64,000 nt of DNA from positions 1 through 64,000 of the forward strand of contig DAORKJ010000010.1 of assembly GCA_035439505.1 (NCBI GenBank), in the 5' to 3' direction. Positions within the stretch are counted from its first letter, which is position 1. Each line of letters starts with the position of its first letter. The DNA is from UBA7236 sp035439505. Lineage in GTDB: Bacteria; Bacteroidota; Bacteroidia; Chitinophagales; BACL12. Positions 17,220 to 25,949 of the stretch are shown here, piece after piece. Position numbers and translations under genes: made by a program. The notes under the pieces were generated by a model. That model was not told where the DNA came from. It ran no database searches and was given only the letters and a program-made list of their open reading frames with translations.

Positions 17220-17780
17220 ATGAAGATTTACGTAAAAAATATGGCGTGTGAAAGTTGCAAGGTTGTTGTTAAAGAAGCACTTGAAGAATTAGATATCAAG
17301 CCCGTAAAAGTAGAATTAGGTGAAATCGAAACCAAAGAAGAAATCTCGGATGAAGACAAGCTGAAATTGAACAAAAAAATTAAAAAAGTTGGGTTAGAAT
17401 TATTGGAAAAAAAACAGGGTGTTTTAGTCGAAAAAATCAGGCAGGTAATTATCGATTATGTATATAATACCGAAGAAAAACCCACCATGAAATTTTCAGC
17501 ACTATTAAGTAAAGAGTTAAATCACAGTTATACCTATCTCGCTAACTTTTTCAGTGAAGTTGAAGCAACCACTATTGAGCAGTATATGATTGGACTTAAA
17601 ATTGAGCGTATCAAAGAACTTATTATTTTCGGCGAACACACCTTATCCGAAATCGCCTATATGCTGCATTATAGCAGCGTGGCACACCTTTCTGCACAGT
17701 TTAAAAAAACTACAGGGCTAACACCAACACATTTTAAAAAATTAAAAGAAAAACGCAGGATTGCTATTCAGAATATATAA
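17220..17780 (+). CDS. AraC-family regulator with N-terminal HMA-like domain
   Basis: Residues 1-65 resemble a heavy-metal-associated domain: MKIYVKNMACESCKVVVKEA has a CxxC pair at the right place. Residues about 85-180 form a complete AraC DNA-binding domain with two helix-turn-helices. The signatures are IERIKELIIFGEHTLSEIAY and the closing FKKTTGLTPTHFKKL. The layout suggests metal sensing, probably copper-like, by the HMA part, although this is inferred. In Bacteroidota such fusions often neighbour metal efflux genes, and here the assembly breaks immediately after the stop codon, so any target operon downstream is lost. A long inverted repeat lies just upstream. Confidence 0.85.
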   Translation: MKIYVKNMACESCKVVVKEALEELDIKPVKVELGEIETKEEISDEDKLKLNKKIKKVGLELLEKKQGVLVEKIRQVIIDYVYNTEEKPTMKFSALLSKELNHSYTYLANFFSEVEATTIEQYMIGLKIERIKELIIFGEHTLSEIAYMLHYSSVAHLSAQFKKTTGLTPTHFKKLKEKRRIAIQNI

Positions 17781-17880
17781 NNNNNNNNNNNNNNNNNNNN
17801 NNNNNNNNNNNNNNNNNNNNNNNNNNNNNNNNNNNNNNNNNNNNNNNNNNNNNNNNNNNNNNNNNNNNNNNNNNNNNNNN
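17781..17880. other. Assembly gap (100 N)
   Basis: The flanks do not overlap. The left contig ends exactly with the AraC stop codon and the right contig begins 32 bases before a DinB-like ATG. The true length is unknown and genes may be missing. Confidence 0.85.
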
Positions 17881-17912
17881 AAATTTAATATATTCGTTCG
17901 AATTTTTCAGCT

Positions 17913-18383
17913 ATGCAACTCAACCAATATCTCACCGACACGTTTTTATTTAACGACAAAGCCAATAAAATGGTACTCGAAAAGATGCAACAAATGGCAG
18001 ATCCGAGTGAGTGTATCAAACATTTTAGTCACCTGATTAATTGTCAGTTTAAGTGGATGGATCGTATTCGAATTTACCCTGCAACATCAACACTCGACTG
18101 GTGGAATCCTGTTTACCCGATGGACGAATTAGCGTCATATTGGGACAAAAGTTTACAACCATGGCTCGATTTGCTTGCAGAAAAATCGGAAGCTGAGTTA
18201 TTGGAAAATGTAGTTTGGATTGGTGTTGGCAATAAACCCTATACATCGCCGCTAAAAGACCTGGCATTACAATTAAATTATCATAGCATACATCACAGAG
18301 CGCAAATGCAATTATTCATCCGGCAACAAGGGTTAACCCCTGATTTTGTGGATTATATCGGCACCATTTATAAACCAATTTAA
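17913..18383 (+). CDS. DinB-family protein
   Basis: The 156 residues fit the DinB/YfiT four-helix bundle, a cytoplasmic fold seen in metal-dependent thiol transferases and many proteins of unknown activity. Probable metal ligands are the histidine in CIKHFSHLINCQFKW near residue 40 and the pair in YHSIHHRAQMQLFIRQQG near residue 128. The sequence ends with FVDYIGTIYKPI, typical for the family. The ATG is 32 bases after the gap, so no promoter can be judged. Its substrate is unknown. Two other DinB-like genes lie at 55.7 kb and 63.8 kb. Confidence 0.82.
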   Translation: MQLNQYLTDTFLFNDKANKMVLEKMQQMADPSECIKHFSHLINCQFKWMDRIRIYPATSTLDWWNPVYPMDELASYWDKSLQPWLDLLAEKSEAELLENVVWIGVGNKPYTSPLKDLALQLNYHSIHHRAQMQLFIRQQGLTPDFVDYIGTIYKPI

Positions 18384-18420
18384 AAGGTTGCCAACTGCGT
18401 TAAGAATAGAATACATTATT

Positions 18421-20631
18421 TTAATACTTGATAAACGGATAATTGATTAATGTTTCGCCGGATTTGATTTTTAATAAATAAGTCCCTGCGGCAACATTTT
18501 TAAGGTCGATTACAATCCCATTTGCGGTGGTACTGATTTTTGTTTCAATATATTTTCCTTCTACCGTAAACAATGCTGTTTCATTAATTACTACATTATT
18601 GTTTGACTCGACTTGAATAAAATCAGTAGCCGGGTTTGGGAAAATGGTAATTCCATCCAAACCCATATCTACAATTGAAACATTGGCCTGAAACATTTCA
18701 TCTGAGTTGCCAATGCAGCCATAATATTTATTTACAGTAAGTGAAACAAGATAATCGCCGGCACTGCTAAATGTATGTATTGGGTTTTCTTCAGTTGATT
18801 GTGTGCCATCTCCAAAATTCCAGAGGTAATCAGCATTAGTAGTAAACGGAGTGAAAGCGTATGTAAGCGCTCCTAAACTAGTTGAAGTAAAAGAGGCATC
18901 CGATGCAGGCACAAAATCTGCGGCCAAAGTAATATCCATCCAATTTAATCGCGCATCAATAAAGTCGCGCAATTCCGTTACAAAATATTCAGGGTCACCT
19001 ACACCTAGTTCCTGCCATTTCAAAAAATTACGAGCTGCAGCATCTCCAATATATGCATCAACGGAATCGATGAATGCAGTAATATTTTCGTCGGTTAAAA
19101 TATGTTGACGCACATCGTTATATCGGCAATACACTTCATTTCTCCATTCTTCATCATCTTGCAAACGACTCCACCAAAATGGAAAAGGCCATGCAGGATG
19201 TGTATTTTCCCAAACCCATCCGCTCACATCCCAAGGTGCAAAAGCACGGTCATAATCCCATGCCGGTCCGATATTTATTTCACCGTTTTTGTCTTTATGT
19301 AAAAAGGTGCTTCTGCCATAACTATCATAGTTCGCACTAAATTCATTCGTAATTAAAAAATCAACAAAAGATTTTACCGAAATAAAATTGCGATATCCGC
19401 TTGCTTCATCTAAAAATTCATCGCCATACAATGCATCTTCAAAGCTATCGACATAAGCCACAATATAATCGAGTTGTTCCGGTTGAATTTCTTCCACTCG
19501 GGGATACACCATTTTATACGCAACTGGTAAACCGCATGACGCATAATTAATTGGCAGGTAATCACTTTCCCAATCGTTGGGTGTATAATTTTCGTTGATT
19601 TCAAAAATATATCCACCGGTTAATTCTTCGCCGGAAATATCTTCAGGATTTAATTGGGCAATGTCCACTCTGTTTTCATCGCGTTTAATTTTTTCCGTAA
19701 GGGAATAAACACCTTTATATTCGCCGTTAACCATTACTTCACAATATTTAGTGCGTGGAGCGTATCGTCCCATTTTGCGATACATTTCGTAGGTGATGGC
19801 GTTTTTCATTAATGAGTAATCCAAATATTCTGCTTTTAAAATAAAATCGTTTTCGGAAGGTAAGCCTAATAATACAGTGTCGTATTCTAAACCGGCATCA
19901 TCAACAATATCGAAGTCATAATTTTTTTTGGGATAATAAGGACCGGAGAAGCCCTGCAATTCCACTAATATTTTTCCTTCAAAAGCATAATTCGTATCGG
20001 ATGGAATATTGGTAGCGCCAATACCACCATCTATAATATAAAAACTAGCTTCGGTTTTAGGCTCATTCATAATTGCACCCAAGGTATTTATTTTTACGAT
20101 AGGTAAATTAGAACTATAAAAAGGAAAAGGAATTGCCGGATTATCACCAAAAGTGATGGACCAGTCGATCATAAATCCAGCGTCGGCAAAAGCCCATGTA
20201 TCATATACATACAATTTCCAAATACCATTCGGATTTTGCCCGTTATTTACAGCACCCATGTCACCAATAGGTTTCCATTCGCCCGTAAAAGGGCCAACGC
20301 CATCTGATATAAAATTATCTGCGAAGCTATTAAAACACGTATTTTCAAAATTGACTGCAGCCCAACCCACACCGCTCACCAATACAAAAGAACTGCCATC
20401 AGGTGCTATTAATAAAACATCGATATCGCTGTCCCAGGTATGATTGATATTAAAACAAACGGATTCTAAACCAAAATCGCCATCTATAGTGGAAGGTAAA
20501 CCGGACACGTTCATTTCAAACATAATGGAAGTGCCATCATCGGGGATATCGGTATTTTCTAACTGATAAAAACTTTGAGCAAACGATATGGCAGTAATTA
20601 TTACTAAAAAGAAGGTAAGTGTGTAGCGCAT
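18421..20631 (-). CDS. Secreted CotH kinase-like protein with P-domain, PKD and T9SS sorting domain
   Basis: A signal peptide ends ISFAQSFYQ. Residues about 22-160 resemble a proprotein-convertase P domain (HTWDSDIDVLLIAPDGSS, NGIWKLYVYDTWAFADAG). A CotH-type kinase domain follows at about 190-580, with CEVMVNGEYKGVYSLTEKIK, GGYIFEINENY and the acidic PAWDYDRAF motif. A PKD domain (YLWNFGDGTQSTEENPIHTF) and a type A T9SS domain (IFPNPATDFIQ) close the 736-residue protein. CotH in Bacillus phosphorylates spore-coat proteins. Here a secreted kinase acting on surface proteins is possible but unproven. Confidence 0.85.
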   Translation of the reverse strand: MRYTLTFFLVIITAISFAQSFYQLENTDIPDDGTSIMFEMNVSGLPSTIDGDFGLESVCFNINHTWDSDIDVLLIAPDGSSFVLVSGVGWAAVNFENTCFNSFADNFISDGVGPFTGEWKPIGDMGAVNNGQNPNGIWKLYVYDTWAFADAGFMIDWSITFGDNPAIPFPFYSSNLPIVKINTLGAIMNEPKTEASFYIIDGGIGATNIPSDTNYAFEGKILVELQGFSGPYYPKKNYDFDIVDDAGLEYDTVLLGLPSENDFILKAEYLDYSLMKNAITYEMYRKMGRYAPRTKYCEVMVNGEYKGVYSLTEKIKRDENRVDIAQLNPEDISGEELTGGYIFEINENYTPNDWESDYLPINYASCGLPVAYKMVYPRVEEIQPEQLDYIVAYVDSFEDALYGDEFLDEASGYRNFISVKSFVDFLITNEFSANYDSYGRSTFLHKDKNGEINIGPAWDYDRAFAPWDVSGWVWENTHPAWPFPFWWSRLQDDEEWRNEVYCRYNDVRQHILTDENITAFIDSVDAYIGDAAARNFLKWQELGVGDPEYFVTELRDFIDARLNWMDITLAADFVPASDASFTSTSLGALTYAFTPFTTNADYLWNFGDGTQSTEENPIHTFSSAGDYLVSLTVNKYYGCIGNSDEMFQANVSIVDMGLDGITIFPNPATDFIQVESNNNVVINETALFTVEGKYIETKISTTANGIVIDLKNVAAGTYLLKIKSGETLINYPFIKY

Positions 20632-20695
20632 GTTAATACGAGTACGTAAATTAAATAATTATTAAGGCTAAGTTAAGCGTCTTTTTAACAAACAA

Positions 20696-20725
20696 AAAAC
20701 CCTGTCCGAAAACGAACAGGGTTTT
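20696..20725. terminator. Terminator of the RRM protein gene
   Basis: AAAACCCTGTCCG and CGAACAGGGTTTT form a hairpin with one mismatch and T-rich flanks. It lies 21 bases past the stop of the minus-strand gene at 20746. Confidence 0.85.
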
Positions 20726-20745
20726 GTATTATTTTGACTTAATAA

Positions 20746-21117
20746 TTACCAACGGTTGAAGTTTTTCTTGCCATAACCACCGCCATCGCGATCGTTATTG
20801 CGGCCACCACCGCCACCACCTTTGTTGAAGCCACCGCCTCCACCGCCACCGCGGTTGAAGTTATTGCGAGGACGTTCTTCACGAGGTCTAGCAACTGATA
20901 CGCCGATAACTTTTCCGTCTACTTCAGCTTCGTTTAACGCGTCGATAGCTTTTTGGCCATCTTCATCGTTCATTTCAACGAAACCAAATCCACGGCTACG
21001 GCCTGTAAATTTGTCCATAATAATTTTAGCTGAAGATACCTCACCGTACTCTTCAAACAACTGCCTTAAATCGGCGTCATTGAGTTTGAAACTCAATCCT
21101 GAAACGTAAATGTTCAT
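20746..21117 (-). CDS. RNA-binding protein with RRM and glycine-rich tail
   Basis: Residues 1-80 are a single RNA-recognition motif. RNP2 is IYVSGL and RNP1 is RGFGFVEM, both with their aromatic RNA-contacting residues. The tail, residues about 85-123, is Gly/Arg/Asn-rich (RGGGGGGGFNKGGG), like cyanobacterial and Bacteroidota Rbp proteins, which are thought to act as RNA chaperones, often in the cold. It is a single-gene unit. The promoter at 21225-21252 leaves a leader of about 100 bases, a length compatible with post-transcriptional control. Confidence 0.93.
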   Translation of the reverse strand: MNIYVSGLSFKLNDADLRQLFEEYGEVSSAKIIMDKFTGRSRGFGFVEMNDEDGQKAIDALNEAEVDGKVIGVSVARPREERPRNNFNRGGGGGGGFNKGGGGGGRNNDRDGGGYGKKNFNRW

Positions 21118-21224
21118 TTTTTTCTAATTTGTTAATAATAAAAGATAGGAGTTGCAAATGAATAAGTCCAAAAAACGGCGAGTAAAAAAACTGCAGCAAT
21201 GAACAAACTAACGAAACTCTTTAT

Positions 21225-21252
21225 CAAAGATACAAAAATATCTGATACGCAA
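21225..21252 (-). promoter_or_regulatory. Promoter of the RRM protein gene
   Basis: TTG (21252-21250) is followed after 17 bases by TATCTTTG (21232-21225), a perfect -7 box on the minus strand. Start of transcription should be near 21218, about 100 bases before the ATG. Confidence 0.6.
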
Positions 21253-21264
21253 TTTTTTCGACAA

Positions 21265-21999
21265 CTATTTTTCGCATTCGTGACTTATGGACAAAACATA
21301 GTTGTTGATTACGTCGAGTTTTGGCGCCGCATTATCGCCTGAAAAGCCCTGAATATGGGAGTATTCCACCAATTCCTCATATTTTTTCAGCAATGGATCT
21401 GCGATGGGAAAATAGCTCCAATGCCACTTTTCTTCATTGTAACCTTCGTGCCGACTTATGCCTTTCGAATCGTATGTTTGACAAAAACCATATTCGGCAG
21501 CATGGTCGGTAAGCCATTTATACACTTTTGCACCTGCTGCAGTGGCGAAATAACTATCTGAAGTGCTGTTGAGGTCAACTTCTGTACCCCAATGGTGACG
21601 GCTTGTTCCGGGCATTGCGCTGTATTGCATGATGAATTTTGCCAGGCTGGTATCGGCAGGGTAAGTTGCTTTATTTTTCTTCCATTTATCTTCCCAAATC
21701 CACTTTTGTTCTTCAAATGTTCGGGAAGCAGAGATAATTTTCAAATTAACACCTTCCTTTTTCGCTGCAGTATACATTTCAAAATATGCAGCATAAACCT
21801 CATCCAATAAAAACATTTCACTCCTATAAGCCATATGAGCCGGAATTTCTACAAAATTTGTATCGGTGTAATAGTTATGTTTACCTACCAAAAATTCAGG
21901 TGTCGACAATTTATTTATAGCAACCGGGCTGCTTACCGCATTTGTGGGCGCCGGCAAACAAAGTTGTAATTGAAAAAGTAATGTAAATAAGAATTCCAT
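21265..21999 (-). CDS. M15-family (VanY-like) D,D-carboxypeptidase
   Basis: The family cleaves the terminal D-Ala-D-Ala of peptidoglycan stem peptides. The zinc site is visible: SRHHWGTEVDL gives the first His and the Asp, and EEKWHWSYF the last His, with a catalytic Glu nearby. The upstream block IISASRTFEEQKWIWEDKW is the VanY substrate-binding region. A hydrophobic N-terminus (MEFLFTLLFQLQLCLPAPTN) is probably a signal peptide, so it acts in the periplasm. It is 244 residues and appears monocistronic. A resistance role is not implied. Confidence 0.88.
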   Translation of the reverse strand: MEFLFTLLFQLQLCLPAPTNAVSSPVAINKLSTPEFLVGKHNYYTDTNFVEIPAHMAYRSEMFLLDEVYAAYFEMYTAAKKEGVNLKIISASRTFEEQKWIWEDKWKKNKATYPADTSLAKFIMQYSAMPGTSRHHWGTEVDLNSTSDSYFATAAGAKVYKWLTDHAAEYGFCQTYDSKGISRHEGYNEEKWHWSYFPIADPLLKKYEELVEYSHIQGFSGDNAAPKLDVINNYVLSISHECEK

Positions 22000-22053
22000 T
22001 AGCTGTGGTCAGTCAACAAACAGAACGCAAATTAGTAATAAATATTGTTTTAT

Positions 22054-23490
22054 TTAAAGTGACTGCAAAAATTGAAGTAATTGTTTGCGTTCTGGTTCTT
22101 TTAATTGCATAAAACCATTTTTTGCATTGGCAGCTTCGCCATCGTGCCACAAAATGGCTTCTTCTAAATTTCTTGCACGGCCATCATGTAAATAATAGGT
22201 ATGCTTATTTACGGTTTTAAATAATCCTATTCCCCAAAGTGGTGGTGTGCGCCATTCAGTTCCGCTTGCTAAAAAATCAGGACGATTGTCAGCTAAACCC
22301 GGACCCATATCGTGTAATAACAAATCGGTAAATGGCTGAATGGTCTGATTAGACAAAACAGTAAATTTTGGATGTGTTCCGGTTACCATTTTATCGATAT
22401 GGCAGGCATTACAGTTTAATGCCATAAAAATATTTTTACCGGCTATTACATTTTTGTCGGTCACATCTCTTCGCGCAGGCACAGCTAAAGTGGCTGAATA
22501 CAAATGTAATTTTTCTAAATCGTCGTTATCAATTTCCGTTTCGCCACCATTCGGTAATGTTGCTGCTTTTTTTTGTGCGGGAAGTATATGTTGGTCTTTA
22601 AAATATTGTGTGCGAATTCCCATATCACCATTAAAAGCACCTGATATTTGTTGCAAAATAGTTGGCTCATTTGCTTTCCATCCAAAGCGACCGATTTGTT
22701 GTTGTTGTGTAATATGATTCCATACATAATTGGCACGACCACTAATGCCGTCATGGTTTTTATCCTGCTCGTCTACTAGTGCCAAAATTGTTTTTTCATC
22801 AATGGCTTCCAATAATCCTAGTCCAATCATTTGTGGAGCAACTCTCGGTGAAATCAAAATATCACTACTCATTTCACCGTAATTAAGTTCATCGAAAATA
22901 ATTATAGGTTTGCGCAAATGATAAGTTGTTCCATCAGGATATTTGCCCGAAATTTCTTCCCATTGCAATTGAAAAATACCTTCTGCCAATAAACCATCAA
23001 TAGCATGATCCTGAAATTGGAGGCCATAATTTTTATCACCGACCGGTCCGCCATTTTTATCTGTTCCCGGCACACTCAATCGCAATAAAAATCCTTCCGA
23101 TAATTGTCCAATACTTGCCGGTGGCTGCCCTCTGCCATCTTTAAAGTGACATCCGGAGCATGATTTAGCATTAAAATATGGCCCTAATCCATCACGTGCA
23201 GTTGTGCTTGAAGGTGCTTGAACCCAGTTTTGATTAAAGAAAGAATTACCGACAAAAAATAATAATTCATCTTGTGATGATAAGGTAGGTATTGGTAATG
23301 CAAATGCATTTACTGATTGATCAAAAACTGTTGCTGCACCACCGGATAATGTTTCATTGGGTTGATTAACTAAAGCGGTTGCTGCATTATTAGGAACAAA
23401 ATTTTCGCAGGCAAAAAATGATATACCAATAAATAATACCATTACTGCAGCAATAGTAAAAATGGTTATTTTATTGGAATTAAATTTCAT
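22054..23490 (-). CDS. Di-haem oxidoreductase family (DUF1111) lipoprotein
   Basis: A lipoprotein signal (GISFFACENF, Cys28) anchors the 478-residue protein. Two CxxCH haem-c motifs are present, KSCSGCHFKDGRGQPP near residue 110 and LNCNACHID near residue 365. HDMGPGLADNRPDF, HTYYLHDGRARNLEEAILWH and WRTPPLWGIGL are typical of the DUF1111/thiol-oxidoreductase-like family. The start ATG overlaps the imelysin stop as TAATG, so the two are coupled. Family proteins resemble MauG-type di-haem peroxidases. An iron-linked envelope electron-transfer role is inferred from the pairing. Confidence 0.9.
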   Translation of the reverse strand: MKFNSNKITIFTIAAVMVLFIGISFFACENFVPNNAATALVNQPNETLSGGAATVFDQSVNAFALPIPTLSSQDELLFFVGNSFFNQNWVQAPSSTTARDGLGPYFNAKSCSGCHFKDGRGQPPASIGQLSEGFLLRLSVPGTDKNGGPVGDKNYGLQFQDHAIDGLLAEGIFQLQWEEISGKYPDGTTYHLRKPIIIFDELNYGEMSSDILISPRVAPQMIGLGLLEAIDEKTILALVDEQDKNHDGISGRANYVWNHITQQQQIGRFGWKANEPTILQQISGAFNGDMGIRTQYFKDQHILPAQKKAATLPNGGETEIDNDDLEKLHLYSATLAVPARRDVTDKNVIAGKNIFMALNCNACHIDKMVTGTHPKFTVLSNQTIQPFTDLLLHDMGPGLADNRPDFLASGTEWRTPPLWGIGLFKTVNKHTYYLHDGRARNLEEAILWHDGEAANAKNGFMQLKEPERKQLLQFLQSL

Positions 23491-24680
23491 TAATCTGCTG
23501 CATTTACATTTATAGTGATACCCAAAGTTGCGGCTATAATTGAAAATTGTTCACCCAACTGCTGGGTGGTTAAAATCGCTTTCATAACCTGTTCACGTTT
23601 ATTTTCCACAACGATTGCCTGATCAAACGGGTAATAAATATTTTGAATATCGTTATTACATTTTTTTAACATCAATACCGTACTGTCTAGCATTGCTGAG
23701 TGATTATTTTTCAATAAATCGTCGATACCAGCACCATCTACATTTGTTTTATCGTATCGCACATAATTACCATAAAATACATTTATAATTCCGCCAATAT
23801 TATTTTGTAAATCGGCTTTAGTATTATCGCTGAAACAACTTTGTTCATCTTCCTGACTGGCATTGTCGTAAGCGGTAAACATACGTTCACCAGCCATTTC
23901 AACTTTGCTCAATACGCCCATTCCGGTTAATATTTTTTGCAAGGCATTATCAGGATTTTCACTCAAAAATTTTGCTGCGTAATTATCGGTTTTTCCCGGT
24001 TGCCATGCATCACACAGTTTAGTAAGATGTTCAATCAGCAATCCGGTATTGAGTTGCAAAAATGTTCTTCTTCGGTCGTTGCTAACAGTACCTGGAATAA
24101 AATCGGTATATGGTCGCTGCCCCGGTTTTTGTTCACTTACATCTTGCCCCCACAACATAAACTCAATGGCATGGTAGCCGCAACTAATATTTTCTTCACC
24201 ACCTTTTTCATTTAAACTAACTAATAAATCGCGGGTAATTGCAGGATATTCCTGAACATTATTTATGATGCCGGCATTTGGTTCACCTACCACATAATCC
24301 ACATAAACTTCATCCAATGGCCATGCGTTGAGCAAACCTTCTACTCCTGTTTCTCCATTATCTATCGGACCATCATAAAATCTGAAAACCTCTGTTTGAC
24401 CATAAAATGCTCTGGCGGTAATCCAGGCTTTTTGAGCAGCTTTAAGATGTAATTCGGTTGGATTGTTTAAAAACGTATCAACAGCACTTTGAAGCAATTT
24501 TGCGGTAGTAAGGGCATCTTCATATGTTGCAAACACAACCTGGGAGTAGGCGGTCACAATCTCTTTTTTCAGGGATGTTGTGTCAGGCTCAGCGGGTTTG
24601 CAGGAAAAAAGCGTTAAAATGGCAGCTATACCAATAAAAACAGGCATTTGCAGCAGTTGCTTACCTAAAATTCGAGCCAT
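23490..24680 (-). CDS. Imelysin-family lipoprotein
   Basis: The imelysin (peptidase M75) family binds iron or haem-related ligands in the periplasm or at the outer membrane, and peptidase activity is doubtful. A lipobox (ILTLFSCKPAEP) is at about residue 27. The GxHxxE signature is SCGYHAIEFMLWGQD near residue 168. Length is 396 residues, as for the family. Partner genes of this kind are commonly iron regulated, which cannot be tested here. Translation of the DUF1111 protein is coupled to it. The promoter-like TACTTTTG (24715-24708) lies upstream, within a sequence duplicated by the assembly. Confidence 0.88.
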   Translation of the reverse strand: MARILGKQLLQMPVFIGIAAILTLFSCKPAEPDTTSLKKEIVTAYSQVVFATYEDALTTAKLLQSAVDTFLNNPTELHLKAAQKAWITARAFYGQTEVFRFYDGPIDNGETGVEGLLNAWPLDEVYVDYVVGEPNAGIINNVQEYPAITRDLLVSLNEKGGEENISCGYHAIEFMLWGQDVSEQKPGQRPYTDFIPGTVSNDRRRTFLQLNTGLLIEHLTKLCDAWQPGKTDNYAAKFLSENPDNALQKILTGMGVLSKVEMAGERMFTAYDNASQEDEQSCFSDNTKADLQNNIGGIINVFYGNYVRYDKTNVDGAGIDDLLKNNHSAMLDSTVLMLKKCNNDIQNIYYPFDQAIVVENKREQVMKAILTTQQLGEQFSIIAATLGITINVNAAD

Positions 24681-24881
24681 TTGTTTATAATAAATCTAAA
24701 TAAGGCACAAAAGTAACCAATAAAGGNNNNNNNNNNNNNNNNNNNNNNNNNNNNNNNNNNNNNNNNNNNNNNNNNNNNNNNNNNNNNNNNNNNNNNNNNN
24801 NNNNNNNNNNNNNNNNNNNNNNNNNNTCGAGCCATTTGTTTATAATAAATCTAAATAAGGCACAAAAGTAACCAATAAAGG
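24672..24881. repeat. Unmerged contig overlap: 55-bp duplicate around 100 N
   Basis: Bases 24672-24726 and 24827-24881 are identical over 55 bp and flank exactly 100 N. The join is an artefact, and the true sequence lacks one copy and all the N. One copy contains TACTTTTG (minus strand, 24715-24708), a perfect -7 match for the imelysin gene. Confidence 0.95.
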
Positions 24882-24932
24882 ACTCAAAATGTTATACCTT
24901 TTTGTAGGTATTCGACTGGTAAAAACCATCCA

Positions 24933-25376
24933 TTATTTGGTTGGAGGAGCGCCCGGTGCCTGGGGAGGGCCATATTTGGCTTTCAAGCGGTCGTCGTGTT
25001 CATCGCAATAACTACCCACACGGTTGATTGTTGAACGAATTTCGGTGAAGTCGATACCGGCGGCTTCGCGGATATTTTTTATATAAGCCCAACCTTTGTG
25101 CATACTGAACGCAACATCGTACATACCATCACTAAGTTCCAGTAATTCGAGGTAAAAACCTTCCCGGTTTTGTGCAGGAACAGGCATTACCGGAGCCATC
25201 ACCTGAAAGTAGCTCCTTTGTTCTTTTTCGATATACCACACGTCGATCCACACTTCTGCAGAACCTTTATACATTTTCCACATGCCTGATTTTTCGCCAC
25301 GACATTCGGTAGCATTGATACCAAACGATTCGATTACTGATTCAACTAGGTCGTAATAAGGTTGTAGATTTTCCAT
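24933..25376 (-). CDS. YbjN-like protein, 147 aa
   Basis: The protein has no signal peptide and resembles the YbjN / type III secretion chaperone-like fold. An N-terminal helix (YYDLVESVIESFGINATE) is followed by strands (WIDVWYIEKEQRSYFQVMAP), a segment resembling the family's usual middle (EGFYLELLELSDGMYDVAFS) and a C-terminal helix. It is likely cytoplasmic and may bind partner proteins. It is the last gene of a three-gene minus-strand set, 20 bases after the unknown secreted protein. The C-terminal end is Pro/Ala-rich. Function is not established for the family. Confidence 0.6.
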   Translation of the reverse strand: MENLQPYYDLVESVIESFGINATECRGEKSGMWKMYKGSAEVWIDVWYIEKEQRSYFQVMAPVMPVPAQNREGFYLELLELSDGMYDVAFSMHKGWAYIKNIREAAGIDFTEIRSTINRVGSYCDEHDDRLKAKYGPPQAPGAPPTK

Positions 25377-25396
25377 AATACAATGGGCGACGGCAA

Positions 25397-25945
25397 TTAT
25401 TTATTTTTTCGGAAAAACCAATTTTGAATAGCCGTAATATCACGAAATTCGGTTGGAACATTTTTTACATTGATAGCTACTTTTCGGATATATGCCCATG
25501 ACTCCATTTTACGTGGAACATCAATTACAAATACACCTTTTTCCATGGGTATTTCATTACAAATACAATATTGACATCCTGATTTATTTTCAGGGTCGTA
25601 ACCATTATAAATAAGGGTCATTTTTCGTAATTCCAGTAACCGCGGATTAACGGTATCAGATTTTCTGAAAATTTCAATTTTATAATTATATCCCAAAGGT
25701 TCGTTTTGTTTTAAAATCCAGCAACTATCTTTTTTGGAATAAGCTAATTGGGTAAACACATAATCCAAATCGTGTTTGCTGGTATCGGTATAAAATACTT
25801 CTGCAATACGCGCTTCAATTTTATCATCGGTTAAGTCGTTCCCGTTTACTTCAACAATTGTAAATCGAAATTCACTGTAGGGTAAAGTATCCTGTGCCAG
25901 GACAAGTATGGGGATAAAAAATAACACGAAAAGCAGATTGCGCAT
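25397..25945 (-). CDS. Secreted protein of unknown function, 182 aa
   Basis: I do not recognise it. A signal peptide (MRNLLFVLFFIPILVLAQ) precedes about 165 residues. A cysteine cluster, GCQYCICNEIP near residue 119, could bind metal or form disulfides. The protein starts 4 bases after the stop of the tocopherol-cyclase-like gene and ends 20 bases before the YbjN-like gene, so all three are very likely one transcript. Nothing in the sequence says what they do together. Confidence 0.6.
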   Translation of the reverse strand: MRNLLFVLFFIPILVLAQDTLPYSEFRFTIVEVNGNDLTDDKIEARIAEVFYTDTSKHDLDYVFTQLAYSKKDSCWILKQNEPLGYNYKIEIFRKSDTVNPRLLELRKMTLIYNGYDPENKSGCQYCICNEIPMEKGVFVIDVPRKMESWAYIRKVAINVKNVPTEFRDITAIQNWFFRKNK

Positions 25946-25949
25946 GTTC

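Noticed and set aside
20798..21109. Proline-rich antisense frame over the RRM gene
   Set aside because: It mirrors the Gly-rich tail. The RRM motifs on the other strand are unambiguous.
24672..24881. Possible biological direct repeat or insertion site
   Set aside because: Identical 55-bp copies flank exactly 100 N, the same pattern as at 28.1 kb; both are assembly overlaps.
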